Origin: Treponema sp. | Lineage (GTDB): Bacteria; Spirochaetota; Spirochaetia; Treponematales; Breznakiellaceae | Direction: 5' to 3' | Assembly (NCBI GenBank): GCA_031288815.1 | Contig: JAITQR010000160.1 | Span: 1 to 8,180, forward strand | Length of the DNA stretch: 8,180 bases | Shown here: positions 1 through 6,789 of the stretch, in pieces | Position numbering within the stretch: the stretch's first letter is position 1 | Layout of the letters: each line of letters begins with the position of its first letter | The notes under the pieces: generated by a model | Databases searched by the model: none | What the model was told of the DNA's origin: nothing | What the model saw: only the letters and a program-made list of their open reading frames with translations | Made by a program: the position numbers and the translations under genes

Positions 1-320
1 CCGAGCCTCCCCTTCCCCCCCCGGAGGAATTCTTTCCCAAAAAGGCGAACCGGGAGGAAACCGCGGCCTTACTGCGGCGGGGCCGGGAACTGGTTCAGCC
101 CCTGGCGGAAGCCCCGGACGACGGCGCCGCGGAAAGCCTGGTAAAAATCTACGCGGAAAAAAACGGGGTAAAGCTGGGAGACCTGATGATGCCCCTGCGG
201 GTGGCCATCACCGGGGCGCGGGTAAGCCCCCCCCTCTTCGGAAGCCTCCGTATCCTGGGAACGGCAAAATCCCTGGCCCGGGTGGATCGGGCCATGCAGG
301 CCCTGGGCGATCCGGCTTGA
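1..320 (+). CDS. gltX: Glutamate--tRNA ligase (GluRS), C-terminal fragment
   Basis: The last 105 codons of an open frame that enters from the left (first full codon at 3, TGA at 318-320). GluRS charges tRNA-Glu with glutamate in the cytoplasm. The visible part belongs to the C-terminal anticodon-binding helical domain. The stretch KLGDLMMPLRVAITGARVSPP followed by LFGSLRILG is the highly conserved end of bacterial class I GluRS, and the protein ends soon after, at ALGDPA, as family members do. The catalytic Rossmann domain with its HIGH and KMSKS motifs lies outside the window, so completeness cannot be judged. The gene converges on the MCP gene with 52 bp between the stops and has no visible link to the importer operon. 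The family call is firm; only the exact tRNA specificity (Glu, or Glu plus Gln) is open. Confidence 0.93.
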   Translation, partial: EPPLPPPEEFFPKKANREETAALLRRGRELVQPLAEAPDDGAAESLVKIYAEKNGVKLGDLMMPLRVAITGARVSPPLFGSLRILGTAKSLARVDRAMQALGDPA

Positions 321-343
321 AGACCGGAAGACAGTTAACGACT

Positions 344-361
344 CCGCCTGTGTAACGGCGG
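344..361. terminator. Weak GC hairpin between convergent gltX and MCP genes
   Basis: CCGCC (344-348) pairs with GGCGG (357-361) around an 8-nt loop, in the 52-bp gap between two converging stop codons. The place suits a bidirectional terminator. The stem is only 5 bp and neither side has a proper T-run, so it is a candidate by position more than by structure. Confidence 0.25.
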
Positions 362-372
362 CGGCTCAATAT

Positions 373-2550
373 TTACTCAACTTTGAACCGGGAAACTTCC
401 TGGACCAGGATGTCGATTTTTTCCTTGTTCTGGCCGCTTATCTCGTTTACCCGGTCCACCGCCACGTTGATCTGTTCCGCCCCGGTGGCCATCTCGTTCA
501 TCCCGTTGGTTATCTCCTGGGTCACCATTTCCAGGTTCTTCCCCTCGGTGATAACTTCCCTGCTTCCTTCCAGCATCTCATCGGAGCCGTTTTTGACCAT
601 CCCGGTGATGTCGTTAAGCTGCCCGATTACCTCCAGAATCTGCTGGCTTCCCACATTCTGCTCTTCCATGGCGTTCCGGATATTTTCGGTTTGCTCGGAA
701 ACCGTTTTAACCCCGCCGTCGATGGCCTCGAACTTATTCAGCACGTTATCCGTGGACTTGGTGATCTTGTCGATGGAGTCTTTGATCTTCTTGAGAACCG
801 TGCTGATGGTCTTCGACTGTTCCCCGCTTGACTCCGCGAGCTTCCGGATCTCGTCCGCCACCACGGCAAAACCTTTTCCCGCCTCCCCGGCGTGGGCGGC
901 CTCAATGGCGGCGTTCATGGACAGGAGGTTTGTCTGACTGGCAATGTTCTCCATTACCGCGTTGATCTCCAAAAGCCCCTCCGATTCCCGGGCGATTTCC
1001 TGAATATCCGTGGCGACTTCCTGGAGACCCGTGCGGCCCACCTCCGAGGAGTCAAGCAGATCTTTCACCCTCTCGGTGTTTTTGTTCAGAGTGGTAGTCA
1101 CGGACTGGATATTGGCGATCATTTCCTCAATGGCGCTGGACGATTTGGAGACACTGGAGGTCTGCTTTTCCACGTTGTCGTTGAGTTTGTCGATATTCAC
1201 CCTGATCTGTTCCATGGTGGCGTTGGTTTCGGTAACGCTGGCGCTCTGGTTGATAGCCCGGCCTTTGATGTTCTGGATGTTGCTGGTTATCTCGTTGATG
1301 GCCGCGGCGGTTTCGGTCATGTTGCTGGCAAGCTCGTTGCCGATGTCGAAAAGGGCCACGGCCTGTTGTTTGATGATAACGATCAGGGCCTTGATCTTGT
1401 CCAGGGTCAAGTTGAAGTAGTGGGCCAGGTCGCCGATTTCGTCCTTGGAGTGCACTTCAAGAGTCTTGGTCAGGTCCCCCTCCCCTTCGGATATGTCCTT
1501 GAGGGTAAGGGCCACGTGGACAATAGGCTTAGCGATGGAACCGGCGACGAAGAATATTATCACCCCGGCGATGATAAGGGCGCTGACTATGATAATAATG
1601 GCGATCCGGGTAAGCTGGTTCACCGCCGCGAATACATCATCTTCCGGAACCGAGGAAAGAATTGTCCAGGCGGTTGTCACGTCTCCGACATAAAAGGGAT
1701 AGCTTTCAAAGATACGCCCGTGGTTTTGCCCCGAATTCGGTTTGCCGGACTTCAGGGTTCCCAGAGTATCATCCACCGCCCTCTGGCCAAGTACACTAAT
1801 CGAAGCGGAATCGGTTATCTTCTCCCCTACCCTGGTAGGATCGTAAGAGGCCGTAATCGTTCCGTCATTGGCGTACATAACCGCCCGTCCGGTTCCGTAT
1901 GGCTGTATCTGGGCGATGGTATCGGAAGACGAGGAAAGATCCACCATAATCCCCACCCTTCCCACAATGCCGTTTCCGGTGATGATGGGGTAACAGAGCC
2001 GTGTGGAAAGGATCTTTTTCCCGGCTACAGTCGTAAAATAGGGATTGCTTATTACCGGCTCGGCCTTGTCTATGTTCGCGCTAACCTCCCCATAGTAGTC
2101 ATACTCCGACAGGGATCGTTTTTCAAGGGTTCCCGACCCGCGGGTATACCAGGGCATATACCTGCCTGTGGAATCGGTTCCCGGATCGTTAATATAATCC
2201 GCGTCTCTGCCGTCGATGGCATCGGGCTTCCAGATGGAAAACATCCCCATAAAATTGGGGTTGGATTCCATGATGGACAGCAGGGTATTGTCGTAACGGA
2301 TCCGGCGTTCCTCGGCCGGAACTCCCCTGTAAGAGTCCATAATATTGGCCACGGTCTTGGCCGCGGATAGATAATTCTCGTAGCGGTTCTGCATTGTTAT
2401 AGAGTACCTGCCGGTTAGTTCCTCCAAATGGGAGAAGGCCGACTGGGTTTGGAGGTCCCGCGCCCGGATAAGCAAAACAACCGACACTCCGAGTACCGCC
2501 ACGGTAAGCAGTATTAGCGTAATCAGCGTAAGCCGTAATTTGAGTTTCAT
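373..2550 (-). CDS. Methyl-accepting chemotaxis protein with dCache-type sensor
   Basis: A 725-residue transmembrane chemoreceptor that should relay ligand binding to CheA/CheW and the flagellar motor. Order of parts: N-terminal membrane helix (about 7-29); periplasmic double-Cache-like sensor (about 40-300, with GRYMPWYTR at 129-137 and a second module around [13 protein letters not shown]); second helix (about 314-338); HAMP (about 338-392); then a long helical cytoplasmic domain. The hairpin tip that binds CheA/CheW is canonical: [19 protein letters not shown] at 534-552, then [21 protein letters not shown]. Gln/Glu-rich heptads on both sides are candidate methylation regions. The C-terminus (SRFKVE) lacks a CheR-docking pentapeptide. 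The start is well set by AGGAGGTG at 2555-2562, six bases before ATG. It is transcribed divergently from the importer operon. The ligand is unknown: the R-x-x-x-W-Y spacing in the sensor differs from the R-x-W-Y of the amino-acid-binding dCache motif as I recall it. Confidence 0.95.
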   Translation of the reverse strand: MKLKLRLTLITLILLTVAVLGVSVVLLIRARDLQTQSAFSHLEELTGRYSITMQNRYENYLSAAKTVANIMDSYRGVPAEERRIRYDNTLLSIMESNPNFMGMFSIWKPDAIDGRDADYINDPGTDSTGRYMPWYTRGSGTLEKRSLSEYDYYGEVSANIDKAEPVISNPYFTTVAGKKILSTRLCYPIITGNGIVGRVGIMVDLSSSSDTIAQIQPYGTGRAVMYANDGTITASYDPTRVGEKITDSASISVLGQRAVDDTLGTLKSGKPNSGQNHGRIFESYPFYVGDVTTAWTILSSVPEDDVFAAVNQLTRIAIIIIVSALIIAGVIIFFVAGSIAKPIVHVALTLKDISEGEGDLTKTLEVHSKDEIGDLAHYFNLTLDKIKALIVIIKQQAVALFDIGNELASNMTETAAAINEITSNIQNIKGRAINQSASVTETNATMEQIRVNIDKLNDNVEKQTSSVSKSSSAIEEMIANIQSVTTTLNKNTERVKDLLDSSEVGRTGLQEVATDIQEIARESEGLLEINAVMENIASQTNLLSMNAAIEAAHAGEAGKGFAVVADEIRKLAESSGEQSKTISTVLKKIKDSIDKITKSTDNVLNKFEAIDGGVKTVSEQTENIRNAMEEQNVGSQQILEVIGQLNDITGMVKNGSDEMLEGSREVITEGKNLEMVTQEITNGMNEMATGAEQINVAVDRVNEISGQNKEKIDILVQEVSRFKVE

Positions 2551-2583
2551 AAAACACCTCCTAATCCCAAAAAATTTACGTTA

Positions 2584-2612
2584 AGAGTATTTTAAATCCC
2601 TCACAAATGCAA
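2584..2612 (-). promoter_or_regulatory. Tentative promoter of the MCP gene
   Basis: Reading the - strand, TTGCAT (2612-2607) is followed after 17 bases by TACTCT (2589-2584), ending about 34 bases before the ATG. The -35 is fair and the -10 poor. An overlapping TAAAAT fits the -10 better but at a 12-base spacing. I saw no flagellar sigma-28-type motif. It is proposed mainly because it lies between the terminator-like hairpin at 2643-2672 and the gene. Confidence 0.22.
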
Positions 2613-2642
2613 CCGCCGGATGGTTAATACGTAAAACGCGGC

Positions 2643-2672
2643 AAAAAACCGCCTGATTGGCCCAATAGGCGG
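2643..2672 (-). terminator. Intrinsic-terminator-like hairpin upstream of the MCP gene
   Basis: On the - strand CCGCCT (2672-2667) pairs with AGGCGG (2654-2649). The stem continues with four more pairs (ATTG with CAAT, one bulged C) to a 3-nt loop, and TTTTTT (2648-2643) follows directly. This is a textbook Rho-independent terminator by form. It points towards the MCP gene, about 90 bases before its start, with no recognised gene upstream on that strand. It may shield the MCP from transcription out of the importer side, act as an attenuator, or end a small RNA. The + strand side has no T-run. Confidence 0.6.
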
Positions 2673-2730
2673 GGCATATTTGATATATCAGGCATTAAAA
2701 CAGCGTAATTTCCGGTCAAAATACACTCCT

Positions 2731-2748
2731 CCCGGCCGCTTGGCCGGG
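2731..2748. repeat. GC-rich inverted repeat (hairpin)
   Basis: CCCGGCC (2731-2737) and GGCCGGG (2742-2748) form a perfect 7-bp stem with a GCTT loop in the importer's upstream region. No T-run follows on either strand, so it is not a terminator. It could be part of a leader structure or a protein site. Its left arm can also pair partly with the GC-rich block at about 2770-2778, which would make the two structures alternatives; that is inference. Confidence 0.5.
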
Positions 2749-2764
2749 GAGAACGGGGAATCTG

Positions 2765-2784
2765 CCGCGCCGGCGGGGTTTTTT
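2765..2784 (+). terminator. Short stem plus T6, weak terminator or attenuator candidate
   Basis: CCGC (2765-2768) can pair with GCGG (2773-2776) and is followed by GG and six T (2779-2784) on the + strand. The stem is only four pairs, short for an intrinsic terminator, although all are G-C. If a promoter lay to its left, this would be an attenuator of the importer operon. If the operon starts at the candidate promoter at 2844-2873, it plays no part. Confidence 0.2.
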
Positions 2785-2843
2785 GAGCCGGAAACGGTAA
2801 ACCCTTGGGTGATCCGGGCTGCCGGGGAGCGCAAAGCTTCCCC

Positions 2844-2873
2844 TTGTCCAAAAGAAACGTTTTTTGTTATCCT
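2844..2873 (+). promoter_or_regulatory. Candidate promoter of the nucleoside-importer operon
   Basis: TTGTCC (2844-2849), 18 bases, then TATCCT (2868-2873): four of six consensus bases in each hexamer. Transcription would start near 2880 and give a leader of about 90 nt containing the stem-loop at 2903-2931. A hairpin (GGGGA 2824-2828 with TCCCC 2839-2843, inner GC pairs, one bulged T) ends exactly where the -35 begins and could be an operator. Moderate to weak; chosen as the best pair in this stretch. Confidence 0.33.
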
Positions 2874-2902
2874 TTCCCCAATCAAAGAAAAAAGCAAGGA
2901 AG

Positions 2903-2931
2903 CTGTTCCAGGGCAGGTCATGCCGGAACAG
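2903..2931 (+). promoter_or_regulatory. Stem-loop in the 5' leader of the importer operon
   Basis: CTGTTCC (2903-2909) pairs perfectly with GGAACAG (2925-2931). Inside, GGCA (2912-2915) pairs with TGCC (2921-2924) around a 5-nt loop, with AG (2910-2911) bulged. It lies 28 bases before the Shine-Dalgarno of the binding-protein gene and leaves that SD free. The next T-run starts 15 bases later, so it is not a standard terminator. It could stabilise the mRNA, bind a regulator as RNA, or be a DNA operator with 7-bp half-sites. Confidence 0.45.
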
Positions 2932-2971
2932 GACGAGACGACTCAATTTTTGTTAAATCAGGAGAAGCAAA

Positions 2972-4120
2972 ATGAAAAGAAAGGTTTTGACGGCAATTAT
3001 TATCGGTTCTTTGGCCGTGGTAGCCTTTGTTATCGGTTCTTTGGTCGTGGCGGGCTTTGGCGGGGGCCCGAAGGAGAGTCCCGCTCCCTCTGACGGAGGC
3101 CAACAGAGTGGTATTACGGTACGGCTCCTGACCGACGCCACCGGTATTGACGACAAATCCTTCAACGCCGCGGCCTGGCGGGGGATTCTGGAATTCTACG
3201 GGGATACTTGGCAGAACACCCGCCAGCGGGGAACGTCTTACGACGTGGTTACCGCCCAAACCCAGGATATGTATATTCCCAATATCCGGCAGGCCACCGA
3301 CGAGGGCTACGATCTTATCGTTACCACCGGTTTTACCTTCGCCGACGCTCTCGCCGAGGTGGCCAAGGGAAACCCAAACCAGAAGTACATGATCGTGGAT
3401 GTGGACTGGGTAGGGCTTCCCAATGTGCTTAACGCGATCTTCGCGGAACACGAGGGTTCTTTCCTGGCGGGGGCCGCCGCGGCCCTCAAGGCCAAAGCCG
3501 ACGGCATCGCCGACCCCCAGTTCGGCTTTATCGGGGGAATTCCCGGCAAGACCATCACCAAATTCGAGGTGGGCTATATACAGGGGGTTCTTTCGGTGCT
3601 TCCCAACGCCAAAATCCTTGATTACTACGTGAACAGCTGGGGAGAGCCCGCCCTTGCCAAGACTCAGGCGAAAAACTGGTACGACAACGGGGTCTACGCC
3701 ATTTACTCCGCCGCCGGGGGCAGCGGGAACGGAACCATCGCCCAGGCCAAAGAGTACCGGATTGCGGGGAGAAACGTGTGGGCTATCGGCGTGGATTCGG
3801 ATCAGCACGAGGAAGGGCTCTACAACGCCAGCGATTCGGCGGTACTCACCTCCATGATAAAACGGGTTGAAGCCAGCCTGGTTTACGCGCTGAACGCGAT
3901 AAAAAACAACACCTTTAAGGGGGAGATTATCACCTTCGACATGAAGGCCGACGGGGTGGGTTACTCTACCACCAACAAGGCCCTGGGCCAGGACATTGTT
4001 ACCCAGCTTGAGGCGATTAAGGGGAGAATCGTCAGCGGGGAGATCAAAATCGCCCCTACCTACGCCGAAGCCAAGCGGCTTCCCGGCTTCCCCCAGGATC
4101 TGAAAGCCATCGACGACTGA
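2972..4120 (+). CDS. BMP/PnrA-family substrate-binding protein of a nucleoside-type ABC importer
   Basis: A 382-residue extracytoplasmic receptor of the Bmp family (PnrA/TmpC of Treponema pallidum, NupN of Bacillus), which binds purine nucleosides in characterised members and delivers them to the permease pair. Visible family features: TDATGIDDKSFN at 54-65; the IVDVDW strand at 141-146; NEGSFLAG-like HEGSFLAG at 160-167; FIGGIPGK at 186-193; GGSGNG at 249-254; GVDSDQ at 273-278; and TSMIKR at 293-298. The aspartates and the lysine of the last two blocks correspond to ligand-contact regions in PnrA. Residues 5-29 are a hydrophobic export signal, but there is no cysteine and so no lipobox, unlike TmpC. 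The signal core is a 10-residue tandem repeat. AGGAG (2960-2964) lies 7 bases before ATG. The gene ends in tandem stops TGA TAG, 13 bp before the ATPase gene. The family is firm; the exact ligand is inferred. Confidence 0.92.
   Translation: MKRKVLTAIIIGSLAVVAFVIGSLVVAGFGGGPKESPAPSDGGQQSGITVRLLTDATGIDDKSFNAAAWRGILEFYGDTWQNTRQRGTSYDVVTAQTQDMYIPNIRQATDEGYDLIVTTGFTFADALAEVAKGNPNQKYMIVDVDWVGLPNVLNAIFAEHEGSFLAGAAAALKAKADGIADPQFGFIGGIPGKTITKFEVGYIQGVLSVLPNAKILDYYVNSWGEPALAKTQAKNWYDNGVYAIYSAAGGSGNGTIAQAKEYRIAGRNVWAIGVDSDQHEEGLYNASDSAVLTSMIKRVEASLVYALNAIKNNTFKGEIITFDMKADGVGYSTTNKALGQDIVTQLEAIKGRIVSGEIKIAPTYAEAKRLPGFPQDLKAIDD
3000..3059 (+). repeat. 30-bp tandem duplication inside the signal-sequence coding region
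   Basis: Two adjacent 30-bp units, 3000-3029 and 3030-3059, match at 26 of 30 positions; both begin TTATCGGTTCTTTGG and end CTTTG. They encode residues 10-19 (IIGSLAVVAF) and 20-29 (VIGSLVVAGF) of the binding protein, so the duplication doubles its hydrophobic segment in frame. Confidence 0.88.
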
Positions 4121-4133
4121 TAGCGAGGAACAA

Positions 4134-5654
4134 ATGGCCGTACCCGCCATTGAGATGCTAGCTGTTACCAAGGTTTTTCCCGGGATCGTGGCGAACGACC
4201 GGGTAAACTTGCAGGTTCAGGAGGGGGAGATTCACGCCCTCCTGGGGGAAAACGGCGCGGGTAAGTCCACCCTCATGTCGGTTCTGTTCGGCCTTTACGA
4301 GCCCGACGGCGGCAGCATCAGGATCAGGGGTCAGGAGGTAAAGATCCGCAGCCCCAACGATGCCGCCGCCTTGCGGATCGGCATGGTTCATCAGCACTTC
4401 AAGCTGATCCACAACTTTACGGTAACCGAAAATATCGTTCTGGGCCGGGAGCCTTCCGGTAAAACCGGCAATCTCGATATCCGCGCGGCGGAAAAACGGG
4501 TGGCCGAACTATCCGGGGCCTACGGCCTCGCGGTTGATCCCAAAGCCCGCATCGAGGATATTACCGTGGGGATGCAGCAGCGGGTGGAGATCCTCAAGAT
4601 CCTCTACCGGAACGCGGATATCCTGATCTTCGACGAGCCTACCGCGGTACTCACCCCCCAGGAAATCGACGAACTGCTGGAGATCCTCCGCCGCCTCAAA
4701 AGCGAGGGGAAGACGATCCTCCTTATCACCCACAAGCTCCGGGAAATCAAGGCCGCCGCCGACCGCTGCACCATACTGCGCCGGGGGAAGTACATCGCCA
4801 CCGTGAATGTGGCGGAAACCGGCGAACAGGAACTTGCCGAAATGATGGTGGGCCGGGCGGTGAATTTCCGTATCGACAAGAAACCCGCGGAACCGGGGGA
4901 GCTTGTCCTCAAAATCGACGGCCTTACGGTGATTGGCTCCCGGGGTGTGGCGGCGGTGCGGAATCTGTCCCTGGAAGTCCGGGCCGGGGAAGTGGTGGGC
5001 GTGGCCGGGGTGGACGGAAACGGGCAATCGGAACTGGTGGCCGCTATTTCCGGCCTCCTCCCGGTAAAATCGGGCAGCATATATCTGAAAGGAAGGGACA
5101 TCTCCCGGGAGAGCATCAGGACCCGCAACGAAAACGGCGTCGGCCTGGTTCCGGAGGACCGGCACCGCCACGGGCTGGTTCTGGAATTCCGCCTGGACGA
5201 AAACCTGATACTGAAAAGCTACCGCCGTCAGCCTTTTTCCAACAGGGCGGGCTTTCTCCGGTTCCCCGCCATCGTAATTCACGCGGGGGAACTGATCGCC
5301 GATTTTGACATCCGCGCCGCGAACGGGCCCGCCACCCCGGCCCGATCCATGTCCGGGGGCAACCAGCAGAAAGTGGTTATCGCCAGGGAGATAGATCTTT
5401 CTCCTGAACTTCTCATCGTTTCCCAGCCCACCCGGGGTCTCGATGTGGGGGCCATTGAGTACATACACCGGCGTATCCTTGAGGAACGGGACAAGGGCCG
5501 GGCGGTACTCCTGGTTTCCTTTGAATTGGACGAGATTCTCGGCCTTTGCGACCGTATCGCCGCCATTTCCAAGGGTTCCGTGGTAGGGGTGGTAGACGCC
5601 GCCGAGGCGGATGAACGGCGTATAGGCGCCATGATGGGGGGAGTTCATGCCTGA
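4134..5654 (+). CDS. Tandem-domain ABC transporter ATP-binding protein (nucleoside-type importer)
   Basis: A 506-residue cytoplasmic ATPase with two nucleotide-binding domains in one chain, as in NupO/RbsA-like carbohydrate-and-nucleoside importers; it powers the two permeases downstream. Domain 1 (about 5-245): Walker A GENGAGKST at 38-46, Q-loop HQH at 86-88, a degenerate signature VGMQQR at 145-150, Walker B LIFDEPT at 164-170, switch His200. Domain 2 (about 256-503): degenerate Walker A GVDGNGQSE at 292-300 (Gln in place of Lys), canonical signature SGGNQQK at 407-413, and a degenerate Walker B region LLIVSQPTRGLD without the usual Asp-Glu pair. Such asymmetry is usual in this family: one composite site (Walker A1 with signature 2) is intact. 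GAGG (4125-4128) precedes ATG by five bases. The 3' end overlaps the permease gene by 8 bp, which suggests translational coupling. Confidence 0.93.
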   Translation: MAVPAIEMLAVTKVFPGIVANDRVNLQVQEGEIHALLGENGAGKSTLMSVLFGLYEPDGGSIRIRGQEVKIRSPNDAAALRIGMVHQHFKLIHNFTVTENIVLGREPSGKTGNLDIRAAEKRVAELSGAYGLAVDPKARIEDITVGMQQRVEILKILYRNADILIFDEPTAVLTPQEIDELLEILRRLKSEGKTILLITHKLREIKAAADRCTILRRGKYIATVNVAETGEQELAEMMVGRAVNFRIDKKPAEPGELVLKIDGLTVIGSRGVAAVRNLSLEVRAGEVVGVAGVDGNGQSELVAAISGLLPVKSGSIYLKGRDISRESIRTRNENGVGLVPEDRHRHGLVLEFRLDENLILKSYRRQPFSNRAGFLRFPAIVIHAGELIADFDIRAANGPATPARSMSGGNQQKVVIAREIDLSPELLIVSQPTRGLDVGAIEYIHRRILEERDKGRAVLLVSFELDEILGLCDRIAAISKGSVVGVVDAAEADERRIGAMMGGVHA

Positions 5655-6789
5655 TCCGAACAAAGGGCCCGGCGAAAAGGCCGCTTTTTCCTGGCGCGGG
5701 AAGCTTCTCGAAGTATTCACCGGTTCCGACGGCCTTGTCTCCGTGGCGGTGGTTGTTCTTGGCTTTCTGGTAGCCTCCCTCATGGTAATCGCCGTGGGGA
5801 GAAACCCTTCGGGGATCTACTCGGCCATTGTTCAGGTGGTTACGGGATACAACCTCCAGCGCCATACCCGCAATGTGTATTACATCGGGGAATGGCTGGT
5901 AGGCTCCATGCCCCTGATCCTCTGCGGATTCTCCATGGCCTTTGCCGCCAGAACCGGCCTGTTCAATATCGGGGCGGAAGGCCAGTACATCGTCGGCCTT
6001 ACCGCCGCCCAGTTCGTGGCCCTTCTGTTCCCCCCGGTACCGGTTCTCCACTGGGTGCTGGCTGTTCTGGCGGCCCTTGCCGCGGGCGCCGCCTGGGGCG
6101 GCATAGTGGGCTACCTCAAGGCCCGGTCAAACGTGTCCGAGGTAGTGGCCACCATCATGATGAATTATATCGCCCTGTACCTCTCCAGGATGTTAACCAT
6201 GAAAATTCCCGGGGCCAATACCTTTAGAACCCCGGATTTCCCGGTAAGCGCCCGGCTTTCAAGCGCTTTCCTCACCGCGATAACCAACCAGTCCCGGCTA
6301 AACTACGGTTTATTCCTCGGCGCCGGGGCGGTTTTCTTTTTCTGGATCATCATGGGCAAGACCCGGCTGGGTTACTCCCTGCGGGCTACGGGCTTTAACA
6401 AAGAGGCGGCCCGTTACGGGGGCATCAACGTAAACGCCAATATCACCGCCGCCATGGCTATCGCCGGCGCTTTCGCGGGTCTTGCCGGGGCCGTAGTCTC
6501 CCTGGGGAGCTTTTCCTACGGCCGCGTCCTCGCCGCCCAGGACGGCTACGGTTTTGACGGCATAGCCGTAGCCCTGGTGGGGAACAGCACCGCCTGGGGA
6601 ACGGCTCTTTCGGGGCTCCTCTTTGGAATGCTCAAATCCGCCCAGCCCCTCATGCAGTCCCGCCGCATCCCCGACGAAATAACCTCGATAATTTCCGGTG
6701 TCATTGTGGTGTTTATTTCCCTCCGGGCAGGGGTAAAGATCCTGATAGAATGGCAGATGAAAGAAAAAGCCAAACGAGGAGCCCTGTGA
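5647..6789 (+). CDS. ABC importer permease, BPD_transp_2 family (NupP-like)
   Basis: A 380-residue inner-membrane permease, one half of the translocation channel. About eight to nine hydrophobic helices can be drawn, among them 30-50, 84-104, 113-130, 134-156, 219-236, 262-286 and 344-366. Family motifs: FNIGAEGQY at 106-114, the cytoplasmic loop KARSNVSEVVATIMMNYIA at 158-176, the coupling-type segment SLRATGFNKEAARYGGI at 244-260, AGLAGAV at 277-283 and GFDGIAVALVG at 302-312. It is longer at the N-terminus than its partner permease, as is common for the first of the two subunits. The start ATG lies within the end of the ATPase gene (8-bp overlap), preceded by a G-run with GGAG (5640-5643) that is rather close to the start. 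Its TGA shares one base with the next ATG. The lysine/arginine-rich tail (MKEKAKRG) fits a cytoplasmic C-terminus. Confidence 0.92.
   Translation: MPDPNKGPGEKAAFSWRGKLLEVFTGSDGLVSVAVVVLGFLVASLMVIAVGRNPSGIYSAIVQVVTGYNLQRHTRNVYYIGEWLVGSMPLILCGFSMAFAARTGLFNIGAEGQYIVGLTAAQFVALLFPPVPVLHWVLAVLAALAAGAAWGGIVGYLKARSNVSEVVATIMMNYIALYLSRMLTMKIPGANTFRTPDFPVSARLSSAFLTAITNQSRLNYGLFLGAGAVFFFWIIMGKTRLGYSLRATGFNKEAARYGGINVNANITAAMAIAGAFAGLAGAVVSLGSFSYGRVLAAQDGYGFDGIAVALVGNSTAWGTALSGLLFGMLKSAQPLMQSRRIPDEITSIISGVIVVFISLRAGVKILIEWQMKEKAKRGAL
6777..6781 (+). promoter_or_regulatory. Ribosome binding site that sets the start of the second permease
   Basis: AGGAG lies 7 bases before the ATG at 6789, which overlaps the upstream stop as TGATG. 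An in-frame ATG at 6750 would add 13 charged residues (MADERKSQTRSPV), overlap the upstream gene by 40 bp and lack a good SD. The 6789 start is therefore preferred. Confidence 0.75.

Larger units (their letters stand above)
2551..2971. other. Gene-free divergent control region between MCP and importer operon
   Basis: 421 bp with no convincing protein gene. From left to right: the MCP Shine-Dalgarno (2555-2562); the - strand terminator-like hairpin (2643-2672); a 10-bp palindrome TGATATATCA (2681-2690); a 7-bp GC hairpin (2731-2748); a short stem followed by T6 (2765-2784); a hairpin at 2824-2843 that ends at a possible promoter; an 11-pair stem-loop (2903-2931); and the SD of the binding-protein gene (2960-2964). 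I compared the + strand with the cores of the common riboswitch classes that I know (TPP, cobalamin, FMN, SAM, glycine, purine, c-di-GMP) and found no convincing match. A GCGCAAAGC string at 2829-2837 resembles part of the c-di-GMP-I core but has an extra base, and the partner arm is missing. Confidence 0.6.

Noticed and set aside
892..2370. 492-codon + strand frame opposite the MCP gene
   Set aside because: It is antisense to a full-length MCP with all its domains. The long open frame is a by-product of GC-biased codons, and it has no recognisable domain.
2681..2690. Palindrome TGATATATCA
   Set aside because: A 10-bp AT-rich palindrome is expected fairly often by chance. No second copy or regulator context supports it.
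3000..3059. CRISPR-like or satellite array
   Set aside because: There are only two adjacent units with no spacer, and they are in frame within a signal sequence. This is a simple tandem duplication.
2680..3093. 137-codon + strand frame overlapping the start of the binding-protein gene
   Set aside because: It starts at a TTG without an SD, is in a different frame from the well-supported binding-protein gene, and reads through the hairpins and the duplicated region as low-complexity sequence (YRFFGRG repeated). It is a shadow.
4509..5783. 424-codon - strand frame opposite the ATPase gene
   Set aside because: It is antisense to a canonical ABC ATPase. The His/Gly/Pro-rich composition is typical of a mirror frame.
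6750..6788. Upstream start for the second permease
   Set aside because: It would add 13 polar residues inside the previous gene without an SD. The 6789 ATG has AGGAG at 7 bases and TGATG coupling.
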